The notes under the pieces were generated by a model. It saw only the letters and a list, made by a program, of their open reading frames with translations. It did not search any database and was not told the DNA's origin. A DNA stretch of 64,000 nt from NCBI RefSeq assembly GCF_024509145.1, contig NC_071576.1, forward strand, positions 60,088,314 through 60,152,313, in the 5' to 3' direction. A program made the translations under genes and the position numbers. Positions 14,201-29,200 of the stretch are shown one piece after another. Within the stretch, counting starts at the first letter, position 1. Each line of letters begins with the position of its first letter. Origin of the DNA: Vidua macroura (taxonomy: Eukaryota; Chordata; Aves; Passeriformes; Viduidae).

Positions 14201-17200
14201 GTAGAGGAAATAACTGCACCTTCACGATGGAATGCATAAAAATGTCATAACCTGCGAGCTGTGAGTTCACAGGCACGGTGCTGTGGAGAAATTGCCTTCT
14301 CCTTTTCTGCCACCTCCAGGTATCCCACCTCATCAGTGCTCACACCTTTGGAATGACACTTCCAGAGCCTCGTGAGGGTGGGTTTGGTTTCCCACTGCTG
14401 AAGCTTTAAGGGGGAGCACTCTGGCACAGAGCTGAGTCAGACCTTTCCCTCTGCAGGGAAGGCAGTGGTTGCTTCAGAAATGTTGACAAGTTTGGGAATA
14501 GCAATGAAATGCAAATTGCCCTAGACAGGAATATGTGTTTGGAGGGCATGTGCTTTCTTGAAAGGAAATGAGGAGGGAGCTTCCACTGGGAAAAAAATAA
14601 AGAGTTTTGATGTCAGGTGAAGGTAGTAGAAATGGAAGGACAGGTAGGTCAGGCAGACAGGCAATGTTTCACAGAGGGCAGTGTCACAAGCCAGTTGAAC
14701 GGTGCAATCTGGAGAATTAAGACAGTGACTGGATTTGTTCTGAAGCATTCATTGCCTAAATTAAGGACAAAAAGTTTTTATGAATGTCCATCAGCACCTG
14801 TCATATGAAACCCAGTAATTTTTCCACAGACTGTTACCTATTTGGATTAGCCCACTGTTTTTTTGTGAAAGAGTGAGACTGAAAAGACCAAAGTGAAGCA
14901 GAGGTTAATGGCATTGTAGTATGCACTGCCTTAAATCAGTTTAACCTGGGGGGGCCAACCTTGCAGATTAAAAAGAAAACTTTTAGTGAACATCACAGAG
15001 ATGGAAAGAGATGAGAAAGTAAACCCCCATGGTTTCAAGGCTAAAGGCTGGTTCCTTGTATGAAGGAGAGGCTAAATTATGTGTTAAGTGTTCAGTATCT
15101 CTAGGCAAACATCAGCTTAAAGAAAATGAAGCAGCAAATCCATTCTAATGCATAAAATTATTTCTACCACGAATTATTTGCCAGTTACCCTTTGCTTCCA
15201 TTCTGACATAAGTTGAAAGATATGTTCAATTATCTCCATATACCACTAATAATGAAAATTTCAAATACATCCAAGAAAAATTGCAAGGGAGGAAGCTGGT
15301 TTTAAAAGGAAGTTAACTAATCAAAATATTTTAATCCAAAATGTCTTGCCTGTTAATTTTTTTCCCCCTAGTGTGTTAAAATGAAAATGTCAATTTAAAC
15401 TAGATCTGTATGCAAATGAATGGACTGGCCTTTCACTCTACTTTGAGTTACAATGGCTGCATGTGAACTTACAGCTCCACTAAAATATGAATTTCATTCT
15501 CAGTGCAGGTATTTTGTGTTGTGCAAAGCAGCTGACTGTTACATCATGCATTCTGAGCACATCACTCTCAGAAGGAGAGAAAATAAGTATCTGGGTAATG
15601 CTGCAAAAAGATGGAGAAAGTCACAGTATCGGGGGAAAAAAATTTCTTTTCAGTCTGCAGGAGCAGCTATAATGTGTTGTGGATGTACACATGTTCATTG
15701 CACTCACATTTGGTGTTCTGTACTGACTTTGCTCCTCAGGCTTAGCACAGGGCATTCACAAAACGGGTAATAAGGAAAAGCCATTTTCACAAATCTGGAT
15801 CTACTATCAGTCTAATTTTTCCCTACAATTTTGCAGAAATCGATACAAAAAAAGAGAGTAGTCCAAATAGCATCATGCTTGAAAAATAGAAAGTTAATGT
15901 CAAACTCTATGCTGCTGTAGCCTGCCATTCTAGAAATTTTCTCTGAGATATGTTTATTTTTTTTTATTTAATCAGATGTTTCTTGATAAGACCTTTCCAT
16001 CTGCAGTGGAATTCCACTCCAGGTGGGATTTCAGGGGGGAAGATATGGTGGCCAGTGTAAAGAATGCAGAAGCTGGAGAAGCACATGTGCCTTGTTCCCT
16101 GCAAACAGGCAGCAAAGCAGCACTTTGCCCCTAAATCCTGACCCCTTGGATATACTGTGCTCCCTTCACAGACCACGAAAATAGCTTTAGTGCCATTAAT
16201 CCAAACCTTGTCTGATCATTAAAAAATTCTGCTGAGTGGAGCAGGAAGTGGTGGAGTCACCCAACCCTGGAAGGACTTAGAAGACATGGAGGTGTGGCAC
16301 TGAGACAGGGTTTAGTGGTGGCCTTGGCAGTGCTGGGTTAATGGTTGGACTACTTGATCTGCAGGGTCTTTTCCAACCTAAACAATTCTGTGATGTCAGG
16401 ATATCAAATCCACATTCAATGAAATCCCTGGTGTGCCTTTTCTCTGACTCTCTCTGATCCTTTTTGGCTCCTCATCCCACTAAAAAAGTAATACAAGAGT
16501 TATTACCTAAGTTGGACTTTTCAAAAGCAATACTTTCTGTGAGCATCTCTTTTTAAGTTCAGTGTCAATTCAGCAGGTGGGGAAAGCAGCATTGGCTCAT
16601 GAATCTATTTCTTCTACTTTTTTTTTTTTTTTTTCTATGAGTTACAAAGGGATTTTCTTCATTGCTATTAAAAGGTCTTGTTTTGTTCATTTATTTTTTT
16701 CTTTTCCTAGGCATCCTTGTGATTCTAAAGCAAATAATCAAGTGTCTTTCTGCTGAAATTTCTAAATTTCTCCATGTGTTTTGTTTCTCTGGAGACAATT
16801 CTGTCATGTTGTGCCATGCACGCCCTCAGGTCAGGCAACAGTGAGCTTCTTCACCTGAAGAAGTATTTTTTTGCTGCCAAAAAGCAACTTCATTTCTAGA
16901 GTTCCCTGATGCTGAAATTCTGTTACCTTTGACTTGGTTGCTATTAAATTATATTAAATTTAAATTTATATTAAATTAAATTATGCCACTAAATACAAAA
17001 AAAAAAAAAATAATACACTTTGTGATCTGTCACCTGTGTCACAGTAACCTAAATAACAGTAACAGCTGTATAACACTAACAGTGCCAGACTCCAGTGCAC
17101 CATCCACAGAAAGTTTCCTCCACCAGAGAAAAGGTGAAAAGGGATCATTATGACTCAAAACCAACTCTGAGAGCATTCCATGTAACCTTCCATTGGAACA

Positions 17201-20200
17201 AAAGCACAACTAAATTTCACAACATGCATTGTACTAATGACACTCCTTTATAAAATTGCCCACTTTTAAAGACAGAGAAAACAATTTCCACAGAAGTTTC
17301 ACTTCTTTTTACGGGTAATATAGAAAAGAAAATATCTGCAAATTTCCAAGTGAAGCAGCCAAGGTAAAGAGAATAATTCACTGCTGGCTTTATTCTACTT
17401 ATGGATGGGGTGCAAAGGTGTGCAGTTGTAGTGCTTTGAGTGTCCTTGCACAGCCATTCTATTTTAACTGCAACTTAAATGGAAGGATAGAATCAAGGAC
17501 TTTAATCCTATAAAACCCAGTTATTAAATATGTCAATATGGATGGAACTCCTACATCTTCAATACTGCAAAATTATCTCATTTTGTAACTTAGAATCTCT
17601 CAGGTTTCCAAATACAAAAGGAATTAAAGCAGTAGAGGGAGGAAGAAAGAGGATGACAATAAAATTAATGATAACCAGACAGCATCATTCCAGAAGTGTG
17701 GACAAGAGGACAGTTTTCATCCTTGGGTTCTCAAACCATGCTAAAAAGAAAATTACACATTTGAATCAGGAGAGATGTTGGGGTTTTGGTGATGTTTTTT
17801 TGTGGCATGGGGGGAAAACATGAGAGAGAAGGCTCTTCTGTTTCCTCCTAGAGGTGCTATTGAGGATTTCCTAACAATTTCTGCAAAACCTGCTGACTGC
17901 ATGTCATGCTGAGATGCTGTTTGTATCTAACTCTGCCAGGGCAAACCTCCCTACCTCACCTCCCAAACCAATGCCATGGAATCCATACTGATCCACCTCT
18001 CTCAGGCACTACCAGGAGCATTTCACTGTGTCTTGGTCTCTTCATTGCTGGTGCTGCCCAGAAGTTCATGCAAATCCAGCTGCCTGCTTTTCTTCAGAGA
18101 CAGTTCTGGACTATTGTCATTAGGACACAAATTGACACACATTGCCATATGTGGATCTGGCCATGGAGAATTTGTGCTATTGCTGTGTATCCTCCACCTA
18201 CCTTACAAATAAACAGAATATTTTAATCATTAAGCTGCTAAGCAGTTCACCAACCCAGCACTGCATCTACTTAGAAAAAAAAGGAGCTTTACAGCAAAAC
18301 AGAAGACTGTGAGGAAGCTGAAGGAAGGCGAAGAGAGAAGACAGGAATCCATTTTAGAAAATGCAGACTCTGAAATCGAGTGTATCATCCATCCAGGTGT
18401 CTAGAGCATGAGCAGGAGAAGATGTGATTGTGCAGAGTGTGATAACAGTTCTTTTTCTGTAACACTTGTTCTCTATCAGATGTGTTCCTGCCTCCCTATT
18501 ATATTTAGACTGCACTGGAGGCAATTTTAGGGCCACTTCAGTGAGCATGTGTTTTTTCTCCCAAAGAATGCACAGAGGGTAGTGTAAGATGTGAGATAAA
18601 GAGAGCACTAAATATAGAAGTGCTTTAGTGCTTTAAGTCCATAAAGATGAGTCAAACAGAACTCTCTCCTCCTAGCAGATTTTTCTGCTAACTTGTTTTA
18701 CCTTACACATGCTACATGTGAAACACACCTAGAGAGGAAAATGACTGTTTTCTGCAGCTTGCTCTGCTCTTCCTCATGGAATTGAGATGAATGTGGTGAG
18801 CTGCCCTGACTTAGAGCTGGTTATGACTATATTCAGAATAAATGGTATGATTCAGTACATATTCACTTATGGGTAAGGAAAAAAAAAGTACTACTGTTAG
18901 GCAGCTTGTGACTTAAAATCTCATGGTCACTTAAATGCCTTCTCAAGTTTTCAGTTTAGTCGAATCAGTTTGATCAGTTTTGTAATTTAAATAATTTGAT
19001 GGTTTTAGATGAGAGTTGTGACCTGGCTTGTCCTAAATTATGAATATACTTTAGAACTCTGTTAATCTGATTTTGGGGACTTGATCTGATACCTTGAAAG
19101 GGCCAAACTCCAGTTTTTTGGAAGTATGATTTTGAAAGAATTTAGCGTACTTACCTCTGACCATCCTGACTCAAAACTGTCAGAAAAAAAGGATGTGTGT
19201 GCTGATTTAGCACTGAAAGGTTTCTCAAAATAAGTAACTTTTGACATGATGATGGGGATGAAGACAATGAGCATCTAATGCTATAGATACATTTGTTTTT
19301 AAAAATATCTGTATTGTAATGAACAAAGTATTACTGTTATAGATGGGATAAGAAGCTTTTTATATGTCCTTTTATGATAAAGGCTTGCTGTCAAATGAAG
19401 TGTTTTCCATGGCTTTCCCAAGAATGCTGGTGCTCTAAACATTAAGTGAAGGATTTGGAAAAGGAGCTGGAAAATGAGAAACAAAGCTGAGTTACCAAAA
19501 GGCATGGGTCAGGGTGCTCACAGCAGAAACCTTGGGGGAAAATAATCCATCTTCATTCCGTCAGGATGGCTGCAGCCAGTCAGAAACTGAAGAAGCAGAT
19601 GTTGAATGCAGGTAATTCCTGATGGAGAGAACCCTATCTGCTTTCTTCAAACCCAAAGTTGATAGCTCACTCACACTTTAATAATCAGATTTTGGGGGAG
19701 GAGGACTACCTTCAAATCTTTGTTGTGTAAGTCATTGTCAGGTGTTTCTTTTGTAGAGAGGAATAAAAGGGTGGTTATTTGCTTATTCTTCTGTTCTATT
19801 GCATTTCCTGATGTATAGCTCAGGCTACTTGTTTACATGATTTCACTTCTCTTTTGGTACTGATACTTTACAAGATACATTTCTCTTTTGGTACTAATAC
19901 TTTACAAGACACATTTGTCTTTTGGTACTAATACTTTACAAGACACTATTTCCACAAGAGGACGTGGATGAAATCTAGCTTCAGTGGGAATTCTTTCCCT
20001 GACTTTACAGTAGAGTCAGGATCTAATCCTGAGCACTACTCATTTCTACCTGCATAAAGTGTGGTGGTCCCAAGAGAGTGAAGTTTATAGTTAAATTAGC
20101 ATTTACTGTAAGATTCTGTGCTCAGTGAAGTACGGATATTGAAAGGTTTTCATTATTTTTAAGTGATTCCTTTCTTCCTGATGATCATAAATATCTCTCT

Positions 20201-23200
20201 AGGGTGCTTGGAACTAAAGTCATCTGGTTTTTTTTCTATAATTCTTGTACACACTTTTGTTTCACTTTACTGCATACATATTTATTTTATTGTTGGGGTT
20301 GTTCAGAAGAGTTATCATAATGCAGATCAGATGGTTGATTAAATCACAGCTGGCTTTTAAAAATACTTATAAAACCCCAGCATGCTTTTAAAGAGAAAAC
20401 ACAATGAATTCCGAAAACAGATGTACAAAATACAGTATGGAGAATTGTTCTTTTGTTCTTTGGAGTTAACCTTCAAAGTGTTTCTCCTATTCACTGCTCC
20501 TTTCCAAATAATTTTACTGCAGGAAACAGGAGAGATGTTAGGTAGCGGGGCAATGACTTTGGACACACATTCTGAGGATGACAGTAATTGGTTGCCTGGC
20601 AAGAAAGGTGACGTTTCCTGATGTTGTGATAAACTGCTATTTTCTTAGATGCCAGGTTTTCCCCAAATATCTGAGTGGGGGATTTTTTCCCCCAATAGTT
20701 CATATAATCCACTGTGAAAACCTCCAGCTGTCAGTTGTTTTCTGCTTCCCTGCCCATCACAAGCAAGGTCCCACCACTAGTCAGGAATCCTCTTCCAGAT
20801 GGTGCACGTAGCTTTAATTTGAAGTTTGCCTGGTGAAGGGAGTAGTGAATGATTGAGCACTCAACTAAGGTAAGAGGTATTTTGTGACTTCTGTTTTCTT
20901 GAGTAAATAGAGCAAGGTGTTTAATCAAGCAATGAAGGGCCAGGAGAATGTAGCTACACAAGTCCCAAATGTCATGATAGCACAGACATTGCTAAAGCAT
21001 TCCCATCATTTGAGCCTGTCACTTCTCCACAGTACGTGGTGTGAAATGCTCACTCTAAATCTCTGTTAGGGAGCCACAGGAAGGCTCAGACACTGCAAAA
21101 GCCTCTCTGCCTCATTTACCCCTGTGAATACTTCCAGTAACTTCAGCAAGCCTAGCTACAGGGGTCATAATATCCATGATTTTAGAATTGGAGTGTGCAT
21201 TGAGCATGCATTGCCTTTGTGAGGACCAGTGCAGAATTCAGAGATTTGTGTGTCTGTCATTTAATCTTCCACAGGCAAGCACAAAGTGATGTTGCCATGG
21301 CCTGTTGGATTTTTTGCAGGGAGCACCACACTTTTTATGTTGTTCCTGATACACATGCATTCAGAATGTTTAGAGAAATGAGCGTACATGCCAGGAAATG
21401 AAATGAAACAGTGAATTAAAATGAAATTCTCTGCTGCAAAGGCGTCATAAAGTTGGGGCTGATAAATCTCGATGGAAAAGCTTTCAGTCAGGTCCTCATT
21501 TCTGCCATTGTTTCTTCAGCTCAGCTCTCAGAAGAATAGCTCACTTAGCATGAAAGAGTGATGTCTTCTGCCCCTCTTCCCTGGGTGGTTTGGCTGCCTA
21601 TTTTTCACAAAGTGAAAGAATGGAGGAGCAGAGCTGTGGATCTTTCTGCAATGACCTGGGCAAGGTTCTCTACAGAGAGAGCCCTCGTGCTCTGAGGGGC
21701 TGTGAACACAGAAAAGCTGCCACACACCTCGACCTCCACAGCCACCCAGGGACAAACAGGGCCTCCACAATATCTGGAATTATACTTCCCACAGCACGAC
21801 AGAGTATTCTGAAATATTCAGTCTGAACCCACAAGCATCACCCGGCCCGACCCTTCAGTGAACAGCCCTTACAGGGATTGAATCCACAACCTTGGCATTA
21901 CCAGCACCCTGCTCTGACCAGCGCGGCCAATCTTGCACTAAATCTTAGGAAAAATGGTTTGTGTGTCCTTTGAAGTTCCTGCTGTCATTTATGGCAGTTC
22001 AAAGTTTCCTGGATGAGGAGAAAAGCTAGAGAATCTATAGATACATATATAGATACATACTATGGGGATATATGTCCTTCACCTCAGGTCAGATCCCACT
22101 TCAGCTGCAGCTTCTAATGTTTTCCCCCTACCAGGGCAGTGAAGAGGTCTGAAGACAGTCCTCATGTGATTATTTAGAAAATGGTATAGCCTTATCTTAA
22201 TTTTGGCACGATCTATAATTTAATCTCATGCCTCCTAGCACTAGCTATGATCCAGCAATTCCTGCCTTCTGTACAGATGATATCTTGCCCTGTGTTACAG
22301 ATCCTGGAATCCTGAAAGGTTAAAGTGTGACACAGCTGACGTTTTCTAACAAGACTTTGAAGGGGGCCAGACAAATCTTTTGGTGAGAGAAGAGCCTGGG
22401 TGGAGTGGCACTTTCTCTTCCACCTGGGTCACAGATGTACTAGAGAAGATGAAGTCAGGACTGTGCCCTGGCACATCCACATTTCAGGCTGTGTTAGCAT
22501 AGCCAGCCTGTCGGATCTGGTGTGCTGGACGTGCTTCCCAAACAGCTCTGCTGTCCCCTGCCCCAACTCCCAGGAAATCCTGCTCTGATTCAGGGCACAC
22601 TTACACTGAATCCCTGAGGAAACTGGAACAGAAAAATCCACTTACTCTTAAATAAAAGGCCCTGCCAAAATAACATGAGGACTGGGTAAACAGACTGCAT
22701 GGAGAGGGAACTGTAAAACTCTGAAATACCCTGTTTGGTGGAGAAAGATGCCTGATGGCTGTGATATCTAGTGGGGATTAAAGGCTAAAAATGGCTTGAG
22801 GCTTTTCACATAAGCACAGTATGTTCAGAGGGAAGAATACTTTCAAGTTTGGCTCCAAATATTGAAACTTAATTTAAAGAGTAGGATTTTGCAGAAATTT
22901 TGATTAATCCATAAGCTATTAAAATGGTTTTTGTGACCTCTGTTGGAAAAAAAAAGATGGAGTAAGCATTCCCAAAACTGTTCAATAATTAAATGCGTGT
23001 TTGAAGTGATTTTTTTCCTCCTGCCTGGCTAAATACATGTTTAAATTGAAAGTTATGTAACATTGTAGAAAAAAAGGCTATGGCACAGTCTAATCCTGAA
23101 TTATGTGCAGAATGGTTGCAACCAAGATTCCTTTAATACAGCTATTTTAGTGCTAGCACTGTGCAAATGCTCTTTGCTTGTCTTCAAGAATTGCTGCCTA

Positions 23201-26200
23201 TGAATTGTAAAATACTGGAGCAGGATTTTTTTTTTTGGTATTTGCAGCTCCCACTGACAATTTTGGATGGTATAATTGAAGGACAGGTTTGGCTGACCGG
23301 GATCACATTTTGACTTTGGTTTATGTGCAGTCAGTGTTGCTGTGAGCTTTTTCTCTCCCAGAGCCTCGCTTGAGAGAGAGATTTCTGGGGGAAAAAAGGG
23401 ATTGGCAGAGGAGGGTGAGAAGAAAGGAGAAGGGGGACGTGTGGAACAGGGACACTTAGAGACACATCCACCAACAAGGAAGCAGGAATTTAGGATGGTG
23501 TCTGACCTTTTTTAGCATGCAGCTAATGCGTGGAGGAAACTACTCTTCATATACCACTGCTGTTCTGGGGCTGTTGTACCAGGGAAACGTGGAGGACACA
23601 GGGACCACGGTGAACTCAAGAAGATGCAGCACTGATGGGCAGGGAAAGTTCAGAAAGTTCAGAAAGCAGCATTCTCATTTGATAAGGAATTTTGAGTTAT
23701 TTCCATTTTGAAGCAGAATACCCATTGCTTGACTTGAAACAATTTGCTTTCAAAATATTTTAAAATATAGTCGTAGAAGGGCATTCCAAATGAGAAATCA
23801 AATTATCTTGAAATTTCAGTTTGCTCAAAATGCCAACTTTGAAATACTTTTTTTCTATTAAATTTTTTTAACTGGAATGATGCCATTTCTACAACACAGG
23901 TTTTGTTTTTATTCTTTTGGCTGCTTCAGTTTCTTTTGTTTGGTTGATTTTTTTGTATGTAGGGTGTTTTTTTTGTTTGTTTGTTTGTTTTTTGTCGAGA
24001 AATATCCATCCTGAAAAAGCTCCCTTGGAAATTCTGATGGCCACACTCCCGGGCTCTGTAAACTTCACATGGTGCATACACACGGACACAGCTCTCTGAA
24101 TTATTATTTCCTTAAACTGCTCCCAAACCCCCAGTAAATGGTAGCTGAAGCCTCAGTAATATTACAGGACCCATCCTGGTTTTGGCCATGCCTGTGGAAT
24201 TACAAGGCTGTTGGGAAATCCCTTGCATGAAGCAGGCTTCACTCCTTTTGGAGGCAAGTTTGCAGTGCTTGTACTGATTCAGGACCAACAGAAAAATAAT
24301 TCCTTATCAAACCACTGCTCTCCAAGGCATTTGTCTTTTTTTTTTTACTCCTGACTCTTCCCAAGTTTTGTTGTTTATTACTCTCACCATGACCCAGTTG
24401 CTCCAGCAGAATTAGGCATCTGCTGCCTTTAACTTTCTGAAAACCTGTGAATATTTTATCTCTACCCTGTGTGATTGTACATAACCGTGTCTGTCCTTTG
24501 TTTAGCCATGCTGAATGCTGGCCCCTAATCATTTAAATGTATGGCATTCCTGACAAATCTTCCACAAAGTAATTATTGCAATCATTACATTTACAAAGAT
24601 AAAAACCCCAAAAGACAAAAGGAAAACCCCAGTTTTGAAAATTAATGCATTTAAATAGTAGTTAAAAATATATTTAACAGAAAAACAAGGGCTGCAGCTG
24701 TTCTCTACTGTACACTAAGTACTATACCTGTTGTGCTGATGCTGAAGCCTAATTAATTTCTACTTCCTCCTTACTGTGGTGACCCTTAGGAATTGGAAGG
24801 ATTAAAGATCTATGACTTCCCAGCACCTTTTGGCTATGAAATGATTCATTACACATGCACTTTCTTTTTTTTTTTTTTCTGTGTAGTTGATTAAGAATAG
24901 ACAGAAAAAATCATGCAACAAAGGGTAACCTTGTGACTCAGGAGAAGATGAATACCCACTGATCTGCCTCTCAAAGGCTTTCTGGTTTTGGGTTTTTTTG
25001 AGTACTTCTGGTTTTGATTGTGGGTTTTTTTTTTTTTTTGGGTTTTTTTTTTTTTTGGTTTTTTTTTTTTGTTTTTTTTTTTAATTTTAATTTTTAAACA
25101 AATTCATTAAACAAGGTGAATCTTACTCCTTGTGTTTACTGCCTTAAAATAGCCATCAAATAGATGTTGTTGCTGCTAAGCTTGTGCCATGATTTTAAAC
25201 AGGGAGGATTCATGGGTTTGCAAACCTGTCTCTTCTAAAGAGACTTGCATTTGCAAATCAATTAAGTAGGAACATCTCCACAACCATAACTGGTTGCTTC
25301 CCTGATGCCAAAGCCTAAAGAAATAGAACACCAGGTTAATACAGGATAGGTTTTCTGTATTGAAGAAAAAAAAAAAAAAACAAAAAAAAAACCCCACCAT
25401 CAATTTTTGTTTCTCTTTTACTGACACAAAAAAAAAAGTAGATATGGCACTTGGCATTGATGGGTTGGATTTGAATTCATAAACAGAGACTTGGTTTGTT
25501 TCTGTTCCTCCCCAAATTCAAAAGTTTCGTTAACCACCGTAAATATTTTAAAGGCTTTTCTGAGCCCTTATTCACTGCCATCACTTCTCCAAACCCTGCA
25601 AGTTGCCAGAACAGGGATTTCAGAAACACTAGCTAAAACATCTTGACAAGCTAAACAGTTTTTAGAACTGGAGTAGGTGGACTTAGCTGACTTCCTGCCA
25701 GCTCCAGAGTCTGCACACTGTCGAGGGAGATAAGCAGTGCAAGCGGAGTGGATTAAGGCTGGTGCCAGGAATCTGCAGATCCTGGACCTGCCCTCATCTC
25801 TGCCATTAGCAGCGCCGTGTCCTGAGCAAGTCCTGTCCTTGTTGGCCAAGCCTGCTCCTCTGCAGGTGAGCTAGGGGCAGGATTTACCTATTTCTTTCAA
25901 AGAATGTTTATTTTCCTCGATTTTTGAGGGTTTAAGCTGTCAGCCTTACGAGCTGCACCTATTCATGTGCATTTGGCAGATGCTGAACTGCTCACAGCTC
26001 TTAGCAGGAATGGACCTGAGCAATGCAGCCTTTGAGGAAGTTCTTTTCAGTTCAGTCAGATTTCAGTATTTTATATTTTTATTATGCTTTCCATGAACAA
26101 CTGACTGAAAAATTTAGCCTCTTTTCATCTCTCTTCCACACATACTGTGGTTGGCATTAACATCTCCAAAACAGGGAACTTGAAACTTCCTTCTGGTGAT

Positions 26201-29200
26201 GTTATTCCAGTTGCATCTCAGTTATACAACATAAATGCCTAAAAATATAAATTCTCAAATCTTTCTTGCTTGGGCAAACTCAAGAACAACAGCCATGAAC
26301 AATTAGCATTTTTTAGAATGCAGAATTTCAAATACTTATAGCCACCCTAATTTTTAACTCTCTCCTTGCCAAAACACTAACATGCATTTCAACATGCATA
26401 TTAATTTTTTTTTTCCAATATACTTTTATTTCCTGAATCTCTGCAAAAGGAATTCAGCATTATTTGATACACTGTTATGTTTTTGACCCAGGGTGTTTTG
26501 ACTTGCAGAGCTTGAAGATTCCTACAAACAGAAGAAATCAATTTCTTGGGTTTGAAATTTCTGGCACATGCTGGCTCTTTCTGGATGTCAAAGTGAACAA
26601 CTTGATATACAGCTCATGTCTCTTCATAGCTTTGAACTATCCATAACTCTCTTTTGGGTTTTAGTAAACACATTCCTTAAAGTCTGTGGCATGTTACTTC
26701 TCAAATTCTATCTGTATTACCCAGAGTCTTGTTTCTGTACTCTCTTCTCTCTTAGATCCAGAATATTTCCCTATGTTTCCATTTCTATCTGCACCTTGAT
26801 ATATTGGGTTTTTTTGAGATGAGAGAAAGCTGCCAATTGGGTGTTAGGAATAGGATTTTTTTAAAGTGTGTATATGAACTTAAACATTCAGAAAAAAGAG
26901 CAGTTTTTGTTGTTGCCTGCCTAGATTTTAAACGTAACTATATTTGACAGCTGAAAAGAGCATCAGCGGCAGAAGCTATTACACTCTAAGACCAAAGCCA
27001 CAAATTTACCTGCTAAAATGACTTCCTCACTCCAGTTATTCCTCTCATCTAAGTTGAGAAAACTCCTCAAGAAAGTTTACCTGCTTATCAAGTGCTGAGC
27101 ACTTTGAGAATCCCAAGAGCCAGGAGGAACCAGAGTTGTATTTCCAGCAGGCAGAAACGCTCTCTGTGCCCTGCATTGGCTGGTGATGTTTAACAAGCAA
27201 CTTTTGACAAAGGATTTTCCTTTCTAGGGGCACAGCAAGTTATGTAAGAGGACACTTGGCACCTTCTGAAAGAGAAGGTTTTCCTTTGTCTGAAATGGAC
27301 CATCTGACACGCTCCTGCTTCGTATCTGACACCTTCTTCTTTCATGGTTTTCCATTTTATCTTGTGCCAAAGCCATGTGTTTTTGCTTGATCCCACTTGA
27401 GTTTGAAGATGGCAACCAAGGCAATATCAACCACTTGTTTTTTCTCTTCAAACATGCCATCACTTCGTGAACAAACACAACCAAAAACCCACCCCAAACC
27501 CTGACTATGTTTTAGATGCTACTAAACAAAACATGACAACAAAAGATGCCCAGGCTAAAAATAAAAAGTACTTTTTTTTTCTTGATAAGCCAGAAACCAG
27601 TGTAATCTGACTGGCAGATAAAAAAAAGCTTATCTAGTTCATTTCATGCTCATGCTAAAGTTGATCCACTTAATTATTTCTACCATTATACAGCCCACTG
27701 CTGCTTTTTTCCTGCTTGGAAAAAGTGTCAGTGTTACAGGAGAGAGATTTTATGCTCAGAGGACCTGGGATTAGAAGAACAGTCATTATGATACTGGAGA
27801 TTTGTCTTTGGCACCAGACTGCTTTTAAGCACGTAAAAAATTTTTATGCTGAAATGTAACTGTGTTACAAAATAATTTCAAACTCTGGGATGGTAACAGA
27901 TGTTACAGTCTAAAGAATGAAAACTGCTGGCTTAGGATAAAAAAAATCTACCACTGTTATTAGAAAACAGAAAAAAGCACATAGCATAATAGGTCAGTTT
28001 AATGGCATTGTTTGCAGTAAAGCTGACATTTCAGGCATAATCTGCAGTGCTCACTTGGAGTAGGACATTTTGCTGGGCAGAGAAGGATTTGATACATTCT
28101 TTTATATTGCTGTGTCAAATTGGATTAGAACATAATAAAATGGAGAATGTAAAATAAAGGCCTTTGGGCTCGCTGGTTAGGCAGTGTAATAAGATGTGCA
28201 AAGAATTAAAATGAATGGTACTCTTCAGAAGTATGACAAACCTGTCATGTGCAGTTTGTGTGGAGCTTCCCTTTTTCTCATTCATTTCCTAGGAATATCC
28301 TTCCTGTGTGCACTTTCTGCTGACCTACATAAAGTGAATTCCCTTCAGTGACTTTGCCCAGCATTTTTCTGTTCTCTAATTATTATTTGAAACAAGACGA
28401 ATATAAATTATTGAAAATCTGTTACAGTGGATACAGTTTTGGTTTCCAACCATAAACTTCCCAATGGGGTTCAAAACTTTGCCAAAATTTCTTTCTGAGT
28501 TTCACTACAGCTGTCTGCTGGCCTGGAGAGCAGCCACAGGAGGATTCACTGCAGCAGCCTCACCAAGTAGCCCTGGATCAGGATCCAGCTTCTGCTGTCA
28601 GGCTGAGAGATATCTCAGCTACACAGACAAGAAAATGGGCTGAAACTTGGTTTTTTTCAATGATGCATGGAGTATTTCTCAAAACCTCATGGAATGAATT
28701 CTAACCTTTGAAATTTCGGAAATGTTAATTGGTAAGCTGGGTACTCCACACTTTCATTTATCTGATACTCTTATCTCAGAACTCACATTACCCAAAATTG
28801 GATGTGTCTCCTATGTGCCATGAGTCACTTGCTTTGAAAAGGCCTCTGTTAGCTGGAAAGCCAGTGACGAGTCTCGATGGCAGGTCGTGTGTTCTGTTTG
28901 GATAAACAGGGTTACACTTCATGGGAAAATTGGTATCAGGAGGAATTAATAAATGACTCATGTTTCAGTCCTGAATTTCAATTCATATATTACAGAAAAT
29001 CTGAATACAAATGATATGCTGCATCACTTTTGAAATTTGGAAGAAGTGATTCAAAAGAAAATACCAGAGCCAATCTTCTGCCTAAGTTAAAGCAGGGAAA
29101 AATGACCTGTTCATATCAAAGCAGCCCCAGTGTGCGTGCACATTCAGCTTTCAGTTGACTGTGAAAAATGAAGTTGATCTTTGGACACTTAATGCTGTAT

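Noticed and set aside
21850..21928. Functional tRNA gene
   Set aside because: The anticodon loop does not match the Ile body, stem mismatches are present, and the 3' flank is CR1-like, so it is a SINE.
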